64,000 nt of DNA from Chrysogorgia sp. JL179-B06. Taxonomy: Eukaryota; Cnidaria; Anthozoa; Scleralcyonacea; Chrysogorgiidae. This document shows positions 24,901 to 39,500 of this stretch, in pieces. The stretch covers positions 372,001 through 436,000 of the forward strand of contig JAYKKM010000150.1 of the NCBI GenBank assembly GCA_035772405.1, written 5' to 3'. The number at the start of each line of letters is the position of its first letter. Within the stretch, counting starts at the first letter, position 1. Below the pieces are notes generated by a model. That model was not told the origin of the DNA, made no database searches, and saw only the letters and a program-made list of their open reading frames with translations. The position numbers were made by a program, and so were the translations under genes.

Positions 24901-27900
24901 TATGTATATTTGTATATAAAGGGGGGGGGGGTGCCTCGCATGGGCTATTAAGACCCGTTCGCACCTTTCCCGTCTGGGTTATGTACTTGTATGTAGTTTT
25001 ATTTAATTTTCCCAATAAAGTTATTAAAAAACAAACAAACTCAGGCCAGTCTCCTGTAAACCCCCTCAGACAATCGTATATCTCGCCGCCATTTTTTATA
25101 ATATTACATTATCTGCTTAGTACTATCATAACTATTTTTATCATTGCTGTTTGTGTTGCTGCAACCCAATTGTAATTTAGCTTGGAAATTAAACTGATTT
25201 GATTTTTTATTGATTCTGGTTTTAGTATTGGTCCGAGCAGCAATTTCTATTAGATTTCGAAATCATGTTCGAAAATGCAAAACATTACAATGAAGTTGGA
25301 TCTCAAGTTCACCAGGTAAACGATATGAGTGTTTTATGCATGATCATAAATATAGATTATAAAGTGTTTTTGAAAATTCATCTAATTGCCCCAACCGGGA
25401 ATCGAACCCTGCAAGGTCTCTGGCTTAACGTATCAGCACCGCTCTCCTGCGCAGAAGCTTCTTGCGTAGAGTTGGGGCGGATATAGTCGCGGGGAGCCAA
25501 GGGAAGGGAGAAATTGAGGAAGCCTCTGCCATATTATGTTATCAAAATGGCGTCAAATTTCCGAGGGGGGCTATAGCTCTTGAATATTAAACGCGAGATG
25601 GCTGAGCAATGCATGTCTTTGAAAATGACAAATAGCTCCGTTTCGAGAGGTGAACGTGAACAGTAAAGTATTAAAGGCTGCTTCCCTTATTATTTTCCCT
25701 CTTACCGTCTTCCCCCACGGACGAGAGTGTAGAAGCGCACTTACCATTGAGCTATTGAAACACGGTCAGGACAGTCAGACAATTGTCGGACGCCTTTCTT
25801 TCTCCCAATCGCTATTGGAAGATAACGCATCTTACTTCACGACTTCTTAGAGCTGAACCTCCCACTTCGAACGACTTCTATCTGTAGCAGAGTGATACAC
25901 AACTCTTGTATACAGACAGCGTTAACTACATGCAAAGTGTGACATACGGTTTCATATTCACGAGTTGTTTATGTCGTTAAACGAACTACCTAGTACCGAG
26001 ATACGAGAGTTGAAAGACTACATTTTATATTGTAAGGATTTATGGTGAAGGGAAATTTCGAGTGTTGGAATATATACATTTTAAGACCAAACCGGGACCA
26101 GTTGCGAAAAATGCAACATGAAGGGGCTTTCCGGCTAGAATTGAATCCGCGATGCTAGTGCATTGCTCTGACCACTGAGCTACGGAGGCCGTTGCCGAGA
26201 GCCTAGTCACGAGTTCTGTATATATATAATGTTGTAATACCAGGAGAAGAGTTGGGTATATTACAAGTAATATTTGGTCTTAAAATGTACATAAAGTAAA
26301 TGGTTTGAACCTAGGAGTATCATGACCTCGAAACGTCAGTCACCAACAGTCTTTCTCAAGACTACAACAACCTGGACGATCAATATTTGTAAAAAAAACA
26401 CTCGAAATTTTCCTTCACCATAAATCCGTACAAAATGCAGTTTAATGGGCGCCAAGTGGACAATCTGACTCATGGAGGACCTGCAGAGGGTGCGGTCTAT
26501 ACTACTCATTGCAAAATGTGAATCTTTTTCAGCATTTGGAGAAATAATTCATATGTACTGTAGCAAATTCAACGACCAGTCCCCTGGTATTTACTGTATC
26601 AATTACACTGATTTTAGCAGCTTTTTATAAAAACAAACCTGCAGAGACAATTTTGTTTGGACATGGGAAACATATAGCCGGCGATTTGCTATACCCGCCG
26701 TAGCACCGGCGGGAGCCGGGTCTTACAGAAAGCCCTGGTTCTGTGTTTGCTAAGCATGATGTTTTGTGTTGATTCTAGGATGCGCTGACATTGGACAAGG
26801 TTCTTAAAAAGAAACGAAAATCTCTTGGGCGTCCTCAGCTAGGTACGATAGCAGAAAGAAGTGGTATAGTTCAACAACGTATCAAAATAGTGTTCTGTTT
26901 GGGCAGTAACTGGGTTGATACTGCTCGAAAAAAAGTCGAGAGAAAAAAATCGTATTGTAGCGTGTGCTGATTTTTATCGCTCACTCCAGAAGGGTTGTCT
27001 TGGTAATGAATTCAAAATGGCGGAAAATATAAATTAGCTAGAGATTTGTGGCCATTTTCGTATCGAATATTAATGGCGAGTATCAATCCATCTTTGAAGT
27101 TCAAATTATTTTTATTCAAAATGTTTTGATTACTGTCGAGCTGAATTTTTCAGTTTGGTCACGAAAGTTTTTGTCTTGGCTCAGCACACCTAGGATGCTT
27201 TTCTACGTGACTTTTGAGTCACGGCATATTTCGTTTGGACATTGCCATTTTGATATAAAAAAAACGCTTGATATTGCGAGCATAGCGTGTCCCGTAGTCA
27301 AAGATTCAAAGGCTTCTTCGTTTACCGTACACCAAAATATTACATTATTGAAATGTTAGGTTAAAGAGTGAGGGTCAATCTCGGTTTGCCATTTTTTGAA
27401 GCACGAATTCCCATCGTGAACTCATCCGTAAATATCTTGTCAATCCTTGATATAAATTATTCATTTTGTCTTTTAATTGAAAGAAGACATACATTAGAAA
27501 GTAATTATTTCTGCATTTTTCACACAACTCGACGTTTTCTTGACTTTCGTTTCGAATTATGTCAGCCTTGACTGACGCGAAGCGACGAGTTTCAAACAAA
27601 AAATCAAGTTCCGAGTCGACGTATTTGGATTGTGGATGAGTAAGAAAGCCTCTATAGGGTTTTCTGAGAAAACTTGGCGAATTTCCGGAGTATTTACCAC
27701 GTCAAGGTGGCAACCACTTCGTTATCGTACGGAAAGATAAACACAAACGCGCAATGCACGACGGTTGACATTCACTCTTTAAAGTGCTTATAAACCCAAA
27801 ATGGGTTTTTGGTGATTCGGATAGAGCGTAAAAAGTTAGTTAATAAGTTCTGGATTAGTTTTTGCGTTAAACTTTTAGTTTTGGAGATATAACGGCTCAA

Positions 27901-30414
27901 ACATGCAAATTGTGCCATTTTTTTGAAAAAAGTAGCGCCACCAAAATAACACACAGGGACCTGGATCCGAGGAACCCATCTTCAACAACAACTAGGCTTT
28001 TGTATAGGAGAAGACAGCTATCTTAAGAGTTTTTATTGAAAAATGTCCAAACGATGTGTCTTTACGATGTTACCTTGTCTACTCGAATTGTAATATATTT
28101 TTGTAAGTATTGAAACATAACACGTTCCTCGGATCCAGTCTCCCGGCCTGCGCTACTTATTTTCACAAATTGTGACTTTGAGCCCTTATATCTCCGAAAC
28201 TAAAAGTTTAACGCAAAACCTAATCTAGAACTTATAAACTAACTTTTTATGCTCTATCCAAATCACCAAAAACCCATTTTGGGTTTATAAGCACTTTATA
28301 AGAATTACGCTTAGTATTTCTATATTTTAAGGTTATGAATGAATGAATAAGCTTTATTTTCTGAAGGTGACATGCACTTATAATAAATAATTATTGGATG
28401 AGGTTTAGCATGATATCGAGAATTATCAAGTCCGAGGGTTGTATTATCTGCCGAAGCCGAAGGCTGAGGCTGATAACACAAACCGAAGACTTGATAATTC
28501 TCGATATCATGCGAAAACCGAATTCAATAATTGTTTTATTATGTTTTAAATGTGTAATCTATCACCAAAACAAACCATGACATATGTTATTAACTACAAA
28601 ACCCGTCAACAACAAAACTACACCATGAAAACTATACGATAAAATTGCAGCAAATATCATGTTTTACCATCACAATTACGCTTCAGTACGAAATTAAAAC
28701 TGAAAATGTGATAAATATGTGAGCGATGAGGCTTTTAGCAAGAAACCTTACCTCTAAACACTCTGTTGTTTGAAGAGCTGTCGCCTTTCACCGCCTCCAT
28801 CGCTTGCAAACCGACAAAACGATCGTAAAAACACAGAGAATATAGTGTTTTACGATGCCAAAACGGTTCCGGTACAAAAATGAAACGAAACATGCAACAA
28901 ATATGTGAAAAAATATTAATGAACCTTGCATTTTCATTTGTATTTCTACACTGCCTACGCAGCACAACACGTTTTATCACCAATTAATTGAAAAGCACCT
29001 ATGACTAGTAAGTGACTTTACGAATTAACTATGTTCTATGGCAAATGCAGAACTACATTTATGGTTATATGTTACGGTGGTCCATATATGCAATGCGCAT
29101 ATAATAGTTTCAGTCGACAAATATATTTTGACTGACCTCGCAGCATACTGTACGTTGTTGCGATTGATATTTCGAAATCCCGAATAACGTCGTTTGCCTT
29201 TTGGAAAGTATCTACATATACGTTGTGACTATCGATCACAAAATCGAATTTACTGGTGCAGGTTGAGAGTTTCCATGCATAATTTCTTCTGCATTAACGC
29301 TCTTCTCCTGTATACCAAATACTAAATATTTACATATTTTGAATTTCGTGACGAACATGTCACCGCACCAAACAAAGTATGCGGGAACCTTGGGACCACG
29401 AGGAATTTCACTCCGCTTTATACCCAACATTCTATGAGAGCTGGGATGGTAACGACCCTTTGGGATGGTAACGACCGTTTACAAAAGGGAAAATTGCGCC
29501 GCCGCCATGTGTTTTTCACGCAAGCCTGGGCAAGTTCGTTTCTCCCTATTGTCCGTCACTTATTACGTCATATCCTACAGATATCAGGAATTATCTGTAG
29601 GTCAACAGCCAATCAAAATGGAAATAGAGTAAAAAATGCATAATAATAGTGCGTAGCTGCAGTGGTTAACTATATACATCTGTTTTTTATTTGGGATTTT
29701 GTTTCTTTAAAACTTCTGAATCCTGATAAAATAACCTTGATGTGACAATGACGTAGTCTGTGAGATTACAATAATCCATTCTTCCCGTTCCGTCAACTCA
29801 TCATTTCCATCCGTCCACACTTTACATGCATATCCTTCCTTCTTTAATCCTGCATACTTTTTGTCATATTTGCTAGGTCAACCTGAAACTGTTTCTTTGG
29901 CAAGTCCTTCATTAAAACAAGCCACTCCAGGCACCAAACAAACCACTCCAACCAAATCAACAAGATCATTGTAAGTTAAGACGATAATATCCTTGTCTTA
30001 GTAAGTAGAAAAAAACATTAGGTTTAAAAATATGAATCATCTCCTTTTATAGCCCACCATAATCCAAAATTTAAATAAACTATGCAGATTAAAAGAAATT
30101 AATCATATTTCAATAACATTAAGTTATAGTGCGCATGTTGTCATGTGAATATGTTCACATGTTCACATGTTCATTACAAAAGAATGGATTATATACATGT
30201 CAGTATAACTTGCTTTAATATAACTAAGTTTAAGAACTACAACATAATTTATAATTTACAAGTCAAAGGCTAGTTTAGATAAATGGGTTTTAAGGGTAGC
30301 CTTAAATTATATAAGAGATGTTAAAGTGCCTATCTCACGTTTGGGGATTTTACATATCCGTAATAGTTGGGTCTTACTGAGCGAAATCATAATATAGTTG
30401 TATCTTGTCAGCCG

Positions 30415-30502
<88 letters not shown>

Positions 30503-33500
30503 GACGTATTAGGAGCATTATACAATAGTCTCAATGCTCTTACAGCAATATATTCTTAATTTTACTTATAAAACTAATTACTGCAGTTTCAATGAACACT
30601 ATGAACAAAAAACTATTAATTTAAAAGTCTTAAGTGCTGACTTAAAATTACTTAACATACCAATGCTTCTAATGTCCTGTGGTAAATGAATGTTCTGTCT
30701 CCATGAGTCACCATTTTGGATTTTGGCTCAAGTATCAGATTTCGGTTAGATGATCTTAAAGCACGAGTAGGTTTATATTTAGTTAGTAAATCAGTAATAT
30801 AAACAGGTGCCTGGCCATGCAAAGCCTTGAAAGTAATTATCAGTATCTTAAAAACAATCCTTGATCTCACTGGCAACCAGTGAAGATTTCGAAGCACAGG
30901 GGAGATATGTTCTGATTCAATATGGCTCAAATGTTTCATCGCGGCACCAAACAAACTGTAAAATTCATTCAATTTTCCAGTTCCTCATCTCGATCTTCCC
31001 AAGCTGCAGGCACATCTGATGTCAAAGAACTCTGCAAGGAATTATTTAACTCTGCAAAAGACTTCACCGTAAGTTCTCTTATGTTTTTAATTCAGAAATG
31101 TGTGTAGATGCGCATGCGTCCTCGAACCACATTAGCCTGCAATGCAGTCTCTTGGGAGTGGGAGGGCTGGGAGACAGAAATGGGAGGAACACTGTCTACG
31201 TACTTCACGACTGCCTACTATTGCATTTCAATTATGTGCGCATAGATTAGTGAGCTACTAGCACCGATCTCAAAAATAGGACTGTATTGAGCTTTCCATT
31301 GTATCTGATTTTGAAGCTTGCATATATATTTGAATAATGTAAATTGACGAGAGATCATTAGAAGCTCCGAGTTTGCAAACAAATCAAACTGTGACGCTCG
31401 CGAAATAGGTTTAGTGTCTGGCCAATATAATCCAACAAAAAAGCACGTGATCCAACAAAAAATCTCAGTTGGTCCCTTAGTAATGGCGGACTTCCGGATT
31501 CATTTTCTGAACAATAGTTGCTCGACATTTCGCACCAGATTTCGCACCCGATTTCGCACCACATTTCGCACCAGATTTCGCACCCGATTTCGCACTAGAT
31601 TTCGCACTAGATTTCGCACCAGATTTCGCACTGGATTTCGCACCAGATTTCGCACTACATTTCGCACTACATTTCGCACCACATTTCGCACCACATTTCG
31701 CACCACATTTCGCACCAGATTTCGCACCCTATTTCGCACCCTATTTCGCACCCTATTTCGCACCACATTTCGCACCACATTTCGCACCACATTTCGCACC
31801 CGATTTCGCACCCGATTTCGCACCCGATTTCGAACCCGATTTCGCACCCGATTTCGCACCAGATTTCGCACCATATTTCGCGCCAGATTTCGCACCAGAT
31901 TTCGCACCAGATTTCGCACCAGATTTCGCACCAGATTTCGCACCAGATTTCGCACCCGATTTCGCACCACATTTCGCACCAGATTTCGCACCAGATTTCG
32001 CACCCGATTTCGCACCAGATTTCGCACCAGATTTCGCACTAGATTTCGCACTAGATTTCGCACCAAATTTCGCACTAAATTTCGCAATAGATTTCGCACC
32101 AGATTTCGCACTAGATTTCGCACCAGATTTCGCACCAGATTTCGCACCAAATTTCGCACTAAATTTCACACTAGATTTCGCACTAGATTTCGCACCATAT
32201 TTCGCACTAAATTTCGCACTAGATTTCGCACTAAATTTCGCACCAGATTTCGCACAAGATTTCGCACTAGATTTCGCACTAGATTTCGCACCAGATTTCG
32301 CACTAAATTTCGCACTAGATTTCGCACTAGATTTCGCACCAGATTTCGCACTAAATTTCGCACCAGATTTCGCACCAGATTTCGCACCAAATTTCGCACT
32401 AGATTTCGCACTAAATTTCGCACTAGATTTCGCACCAAATTTCGCACTAGATTTCGCACCATATTTCGCACTAAATTTCGCACTAAATTTCGCACTAGAT
32501 TTCGCACCATATTTCGCACCCGATTTCGCACCCGATTTCGAACCCGATTTCGCACCCGATTTCGCACCAGATTTCGCACCATATTTCGCGCCAGATTTCG
32601 CACCAGATTTCGCACCAGATTTCGCACCAGATTTCGCACCAGATTTCGCACCCGATTTCGCACCACATTTCGCACCAGATTTCGCACCCGATTTCGCACC
32701 ACATTTCGCACCAGATTTCGCACCAGATTTCGCACCAGATTTCGCACCCGATTTTGCACCAGATTTCGCACCAGATTTCGCACTAGATTTCGCACTAGAT
32801 TTCGCACCAAATTTCGCACTAAATTTCGCAATAGATTTCGCACCAGATTTCGCACTAGATTTCGCACCAGATTTCGCACCAGATTTCGCACAAAATTTCG
32901 CACTAAATTTCGCACTAGATTTCGCACCATATTTCGCACTAAATTTCGCACTAGATTTCGCACTAAATTTCGCACCAGATTTCGCACAAGATTTCGCACT
33001 AGATTTCGCACTAGATTTCGCACCAGATTTCGCACTAAATTTCGCACTAGATTTCGCACTAGATTTCGCACCAGATTTCGCACTAAATTTCGCACCAGAT
33101 TTCGCACCAAATTTCGCACTAGATTTCGCACTAAATTTCGCACTAGATTTCGCACCAGATTTCGCACCAAATTTCGCACTAGATTTCGCACTAAATTTCG
33201 CACTAGATTTCGCACCAAATTTCGCACTAGATTTCGCACCATATTTCGCACTAAATTTCGCACTAAATTTCGCACTAGATTTCGCACCATATTTCGCACC
33301 CGATTTCGCACCCGATTTCGAACCCGATTTCGCACCCGATTTCGCACCAGATTTCGCACCATATTTCGCGCCAGATTTCGCACCAGATTTCGCACCAGAT
33401 TTCGCACCAGATTTCGCACCAGATTTCGCACCCGATTTCGCACCACATTTCGCACCAGATTTCGCACCCGATTTCGCACCACATTTCGCACCAGATTTCG

Positions 33501-36500
33501 CACCAGATTTCGCACCCGATTTCGCACCCGATTTTGCACCAGATTTCGCACCAGATTTCGCACTAGATTTCGCACTAGATTTCGCACCAAATTTCGCACT
33601 AAATTTCGCAATAGATTTCGCACCAGATTTCGCACTAGATTTCGCACCAGATTTCGCACCAGATTTCGCACCAAATTTCGCACTAAATTTCGCACTAGAT
33701 TTCGCACCATATTTCGCACTAAATTTCGCACTAGATTTCGCACTAAATTTCGCACCAGATTTCGCACAAGATTTCGCACTAGATTTCGCACTAGATTTCG
33801 CACCAGATTTCGCACTAAATTTCGCACTAGATTTCGCACTAGATTTCGCACCAGATTTCGCACTAAATTTCGCACCAGATTTCGCACCAAATTTCGCACT
33901 AGATTTCGCACTAAATTTCGCACTAGATTTCGCACCAAATTTCGCACTAGATTTCGCACCATATTTCGCACTAAATTTCGCACTAGATTTCGCACCATAT
34001 TTCGCACCATATTTCGCACCAGATTTCGCCCCAGATTTCGCCCCAGATTTCGCACCAGATTTCGCACTAGATTTCGCACTAGATTTCGCACTAGATTTCG
34101 CACTAAATTTCGCACCCGATTTCGCACCCGATTTCGCACCCGATTTCGCACCCGATTTCGCACCCGATTTCGCACCAGATTTCGCACCAGATTTCGCACC
34201 AGATTTCGCACTAAATTTCGCACCACATTTCGCACCACATTTCGCACCACATTTCGCACCACATTTCGCACCACATTTCGCACCAGATTTCGCACCATAT
34301 TTCGCACCATATTTCGCACCAGATTTCGCACTAGATTTCGCACTAGATTTCGCACTAGATTTCGCACTAGATTTCGCACTAAATTTCGCACCAGATTTCG
34401 CACTGGATTTCGCACTGGATTTCGCACTAGATTTCGCACTAAATTTCGCACCAGATTTCGCACTAAATTTCGCACTAAATTTCGCACCAGATTTCGCACC
34501 AGATTTCGCACCAGATTTCGCACCAGATTTCGCACCAGATTTCGCACTAGATTTCGCACTAGATTTGGCACCACATTTCGCACCACATTTCGCACCACAT
34601 TTCGCACCAGATGTCGCACCAGATGTCGCACCAGATTTCGCACCCGATTTCGCACCAGATTTCGCACTAGATTTCGCACCAAATTTCGCACCAAATTTCG
34701 CACTAGATTTCGCACCAAATTTCGCACTAAATTTCGCACTAAATTTCGCACTAGATTTCGCACCAGATGTCGCACCAGATGTCGCACCAGATTTCGCACC
34801 CGATTTCGCACCAGATTTCGCACTAGATTTCGCACCAGATTTCGCACCAAATTTCGCACTAGATTTCGCACCAAATTTCGCACTAAATTTCGCACTAAAT
34901 TTCGCACTAGATTTCGCACCATATTTCGCACCATATTTCGCACCAGATTTCGCACCAGATTTCGCACCAGATTTCGCACCACATTTCGCACCACATTTCG
35001 CACCACATTTCGCACCACATTTCGCACCACATTTCGCACCATATTTCGCACCATATTTCGCACCCGATTTCGCACCCGATTTCGCACCCGATTTCGCACC
35101 CGATTTCGCACTAAATTTCGCACTAAATTTCGCACCAGATTTCGCACCAGATTTCGCACTAGATTTGGCACTAGATTTCGCACCCGATTTCGCACCCGAT
35201 TTCGCACTAAATTTCGCACTAAATTTCGCACTAAATTTCGCACCCGATTTCGCACCCGATTTCGCACCAGATTTCGCACCAGATTTCGCACTAAATTTCG
35301 CACTGGATTTCGCACAAGATTTCGCACCAGATTTCGCACCAGATTTCGCACTAGATTTCGCACCAAATTTCGCACTAAATTTCGCACTAAATTTCGCACC
35401 AGATTTCCCACCAGATTTCGCACTAGATTTTGCACTAGATTTCGCACCAGATTTCGCACCAAATTTCGCACTAAATTTCGCACTAAATTTCGCACCAGAT
35501 TTCGCACTAAATTTCGCACCACATTTCGCACCAGATTTCGCACCCTATTTCGCACCCTATTTCGCACCACATTTCGCACCACATTTCGCACCAGATTTCG
35601 CACCCGATTTCGAACCCGATTTCGCACCATATTTCGCACCATATTTCGCACCTATTTCGCACCATATTTCGCGCCAGATTTCGCACCCGATTTCGCACCA
35701 GATTTCGCACCCGATTTCGCACCAGATTTCGCACTACATTTCGCACCAGATTTCGCACTACATTTCGCACCCGATTTCGCACCCGATTTCGCACCACATT
35801 TCGCACCACATTTCGCACCACATTTCGCACCACATTTCGCACCACATTTCGCACCAGATTTCGCACTAGATTTTGCACTAGATTTCGCACCAGATTTCGC
35901 ACCAAATTTCGCACTAAATTTCGCACCAGATTTCGCACCAGATTTCGCACTAAATTTCGCACTACATTTCGCACCACATTTCGCACCAGATTTCGCACCC
36001 TATTTCGCACCCTATTTCGCACCACATTTCGCACCACATTTCGCACCACATTTCGCACCCGATTTCGCACCCGATTTCGCACCATATTTCGCACCACATT
36101 TCGCACCTATTTCGCACCAGATTTCGCGCCAGATTTCGCACCCGATTTCGCACCAGATTTCGCACTAAATTTCGCACCAGATTTCGCACTAGATTTCGCA
36201 CTAGATTTCGCACCAGATTTCGCACCACATTTCGCACCACATTTCGCACCACATTTCGCACCAGATTTCGCACTAAATTTCGCACTAAATTTCGCACTAA
36301 ATTTCGCACCAGATTTCGCACCAGATTTCGCACTAAATTTCGCACTACATTTCGCACCACATTTCGCACCACATTTCGCACCCTATTTCGCACCCTATTT
36401 CGCACCACATTTCGCACCACATTTCGCACCCGATTTCGCACCCGATTTCGAACCCGATTTCGCACCATATTTCGCACCACATTTCGCACCTATTTCGCAC

Positions 36501-39500
36501 CATATTTCGCGCCCGATTTCGCACCCGATTTCGCACCCGATTTCGCACTAAATTTCGCACCAGATTTCGCACTAGATTTCGCACTAGATTTCGCACCCGA
36601 TTTCGCACCCGATTTCGCACCCGATTTCGCACCACATTTCGCACCAGATTTCGCACCAAATTTCGCACCAAATTTCGCACCAGATGTCGCACCAGATGTC
36701 GCACCCGATTTCGCACCAGATTTCGCACTAGATTTCGCACCAGATTTCGCACTAGATTTCGCACTAGATTTCGCACCCGATTTCGCACCCGATTTCGCAC
36801 CAGATTTCGCACCAGATTTCGCACTAGATTTCGCACCAGATTTCGCACCAGATTTCGCACCAGATTTCGCACCACATTTCGCACCACATTTCGCACCACA
36901 TTTCGCACCAGATTTCGCACCAGATTTCGCACCATATTTCGCCCCAGATTTCGCACCAGATTTCGCACCACATTTCCCACCAGATTTCGCACCAGATTTC
37001 GCACCAAATTTCGCACCAGATTTCGCACCGATTTCGCACCAGATTTCGCACCAGATTTCGCACTAGATTTCGCACCAGATTTCGCACCACATTTCGCACC
37101 ACATTTCGCACCACATTTCGCACCACATTTCGCACCACATTTCGCACCAGATTTCGCACCATATTTCGCACCATATTTCGCCCCAGATTTCGCACCAGAT
37201 TTCGCACCACATTTCCCACCAGATTTCGCACCAGATTTCGCACCAAATTTCGCACTAGATTTCGCACCCGATTTCGCACCAGATTTCGCACCAGATTTCG
37301 CACTAGATTTCGCACTAAATTTCGCACCAGATTTCGCACTGGATTTCGCACTGGATTTCGCACTAGATTTCGCACCAGATTTCGCACCCGATTTCGCACC
37401 CGATTTCGCACCCGATTTCGCACCCGATTTCGCACCCGATTTCGCACCCGATTTCGCACCCGATTTCGCACTAAATTTCGCACTAAATTTCGCACCAGAT
37501 TTCGCACCAGATTTCGCACCAGATTTCGCACCAAATTTCGCACTAGATTTGGCACTAGATTTCGCACCCGATTTCGCACCCGATTTCGCACTAAATTTCG
37601 CACCCGATTTCGCACTAAATTTCGCACTAAATTTCGCACCCGATTTCGCACTAGATTTCGCACCCGATTTCGCACCAGATTTCGCACCAGATTTCGCACC
37701 AGATTTCGCACTGGATTTCGCACAAGATTTCGCACCAGATTTCGCACCAGATTTCGCACTAGATTTCGCACTAGATTTCGCACCAGATTTCGCACCAGAT
37801 TTCGCACCAAATTTCGCACTAAATTTCGCACCAGATTTCGCACCAGATTTCGCACTAGATTTCGCACTAGATTTCGCACTAGATTTCGCACTAAATTTCG
37901 CCCCCGATTTCGCACCCGATTTCGCATCCGATTTCGCACCCGATTTCGCACCCGATTTCGCACTAAATTTCGCACTAAATTTCGCACCAGATTTCGCACC
38001 AGATTTCGCACCAGATTTCGCACCAAATTTCGCACTAGATTTGGCACTAGATTTCGCACCCGATTTCGCACCCGATTTCGCACTAAATTTCGCACCCGAT
38101 TTCGCACTAAATTTCGCACTAAATTTCGCACCCGATTTCGCACTAGATTTCGCACCCGATTTCGCACCAGATTTCGCACTAAATTTCGCACCAGATTTCG
38201 CACTGGATTTCGCACAAGATTTCGCACCAGATTTCGCACTAGATTTCGCACTAGATTTCGCACCAAATTTCGCACTAAATTTCGCACTAAATTTCGCACT
38301 AAATTTCGCACCAGATTTCGCACCAGATTTCGCACTAGATTTCGCACTAGATTTCGCACTAGATTTCGCACTAAATTTCGCAATTAATTTCGCACTAAAT
38401 TTCGCACCAGATTTCGCACCAAATTTCGCACTAGATTTCGCACTAAATTTCGCACTAGATTTCGCACCATTTTTCGCACTAAATTTCGCACTAGATTTCG
38501 CACCATATTTCGCACCATATTTCGCACCATATTTCGCACCAGATTTCGCACCAGATTTCGCACCAAATTTCGCACCAGATTTCGCACTAGATTTCGCACC
38601 CGATTTCGCACCCGATTTCACACCCGATTTCGCACCCGATTTCGCACTAAATTTCGCACTAAATTTCGCACCAGATTTCGCACCAGATTTCGCACCAGAT
38701 TTCGCACCAGATTTCGCACCAAATTTCGCACTAGATTTCGCACTAGATTTGGCACCACATTTCGCACCACATTTCGCACCACATTTCGCACCAGATTTCG
38801 CACCAGATGTCGCACCAGATTTCGCACCAGATTTCGCACCCGATTTCGCACCAGATTTCGCACTAGATTTCGCACCAGATTTCGCACCAAATTTCGCACT
38901 AGATTTCGCACCAAATTTCGCACTAAATTTCGCACTAGATTTCGCACCAGATTTCGCACTAGATTTCTCACCAGATTTCGCACTAAATTTCGCACTAGAT
39001 TTCGCACCATATTTCGCACCATATTTCGCACCAGATTTCGCACCAGATTTCGCACCAGATTTCGCACCACATTTCGCACCACATTTCGCACCACATTTCG
39101 CACCACATTTCGCACCACATTTCGCACCATATTTCGCACCATATTTCGCACCATATTTCGCCCCAGATTTCGCACCACATTTCGCACCACATTTCCCACC
39201 AGATTTCGCACCAGATTTCGCACCAAATTTCGCACTAGATTTCGCACCCGATTTCGCACCAGATTTCGCACTAGATTTCGCACTAAATTTCGCACCAGAT
39301 TTCGCACTGGATTTCGCACAAGATTTCGCACTAGATTTCGCACAAGATTTCGCACTAGATTTCGCACCAGATTTCGCACCAGATTTCGCACTAAATTTCG
39401 CACTAGATTTCGCACTAGATTTCGCACTAGATTTCGCACCAGATTTCGCACCAGATTTCGCCCCAGATTTCGCACCCGATTTCGCACCCGATTTCGCACC

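Noticed and set aside
30307..30534. Poly-tyrosine ORF on the minus strand
   Set aside because: Translation of the (TAA)n tail of a LINE remnant.
31414..36168. A 1584-codon open frame of F-R-T-R / F-A-P-D repeats, and similar long frames on both strands to 41743
   Set aside because: They are a by-product of a 12-bp satellite whose unit has no stop in four of six frames; the frame passes through 11-base units and has no splice or homology support.
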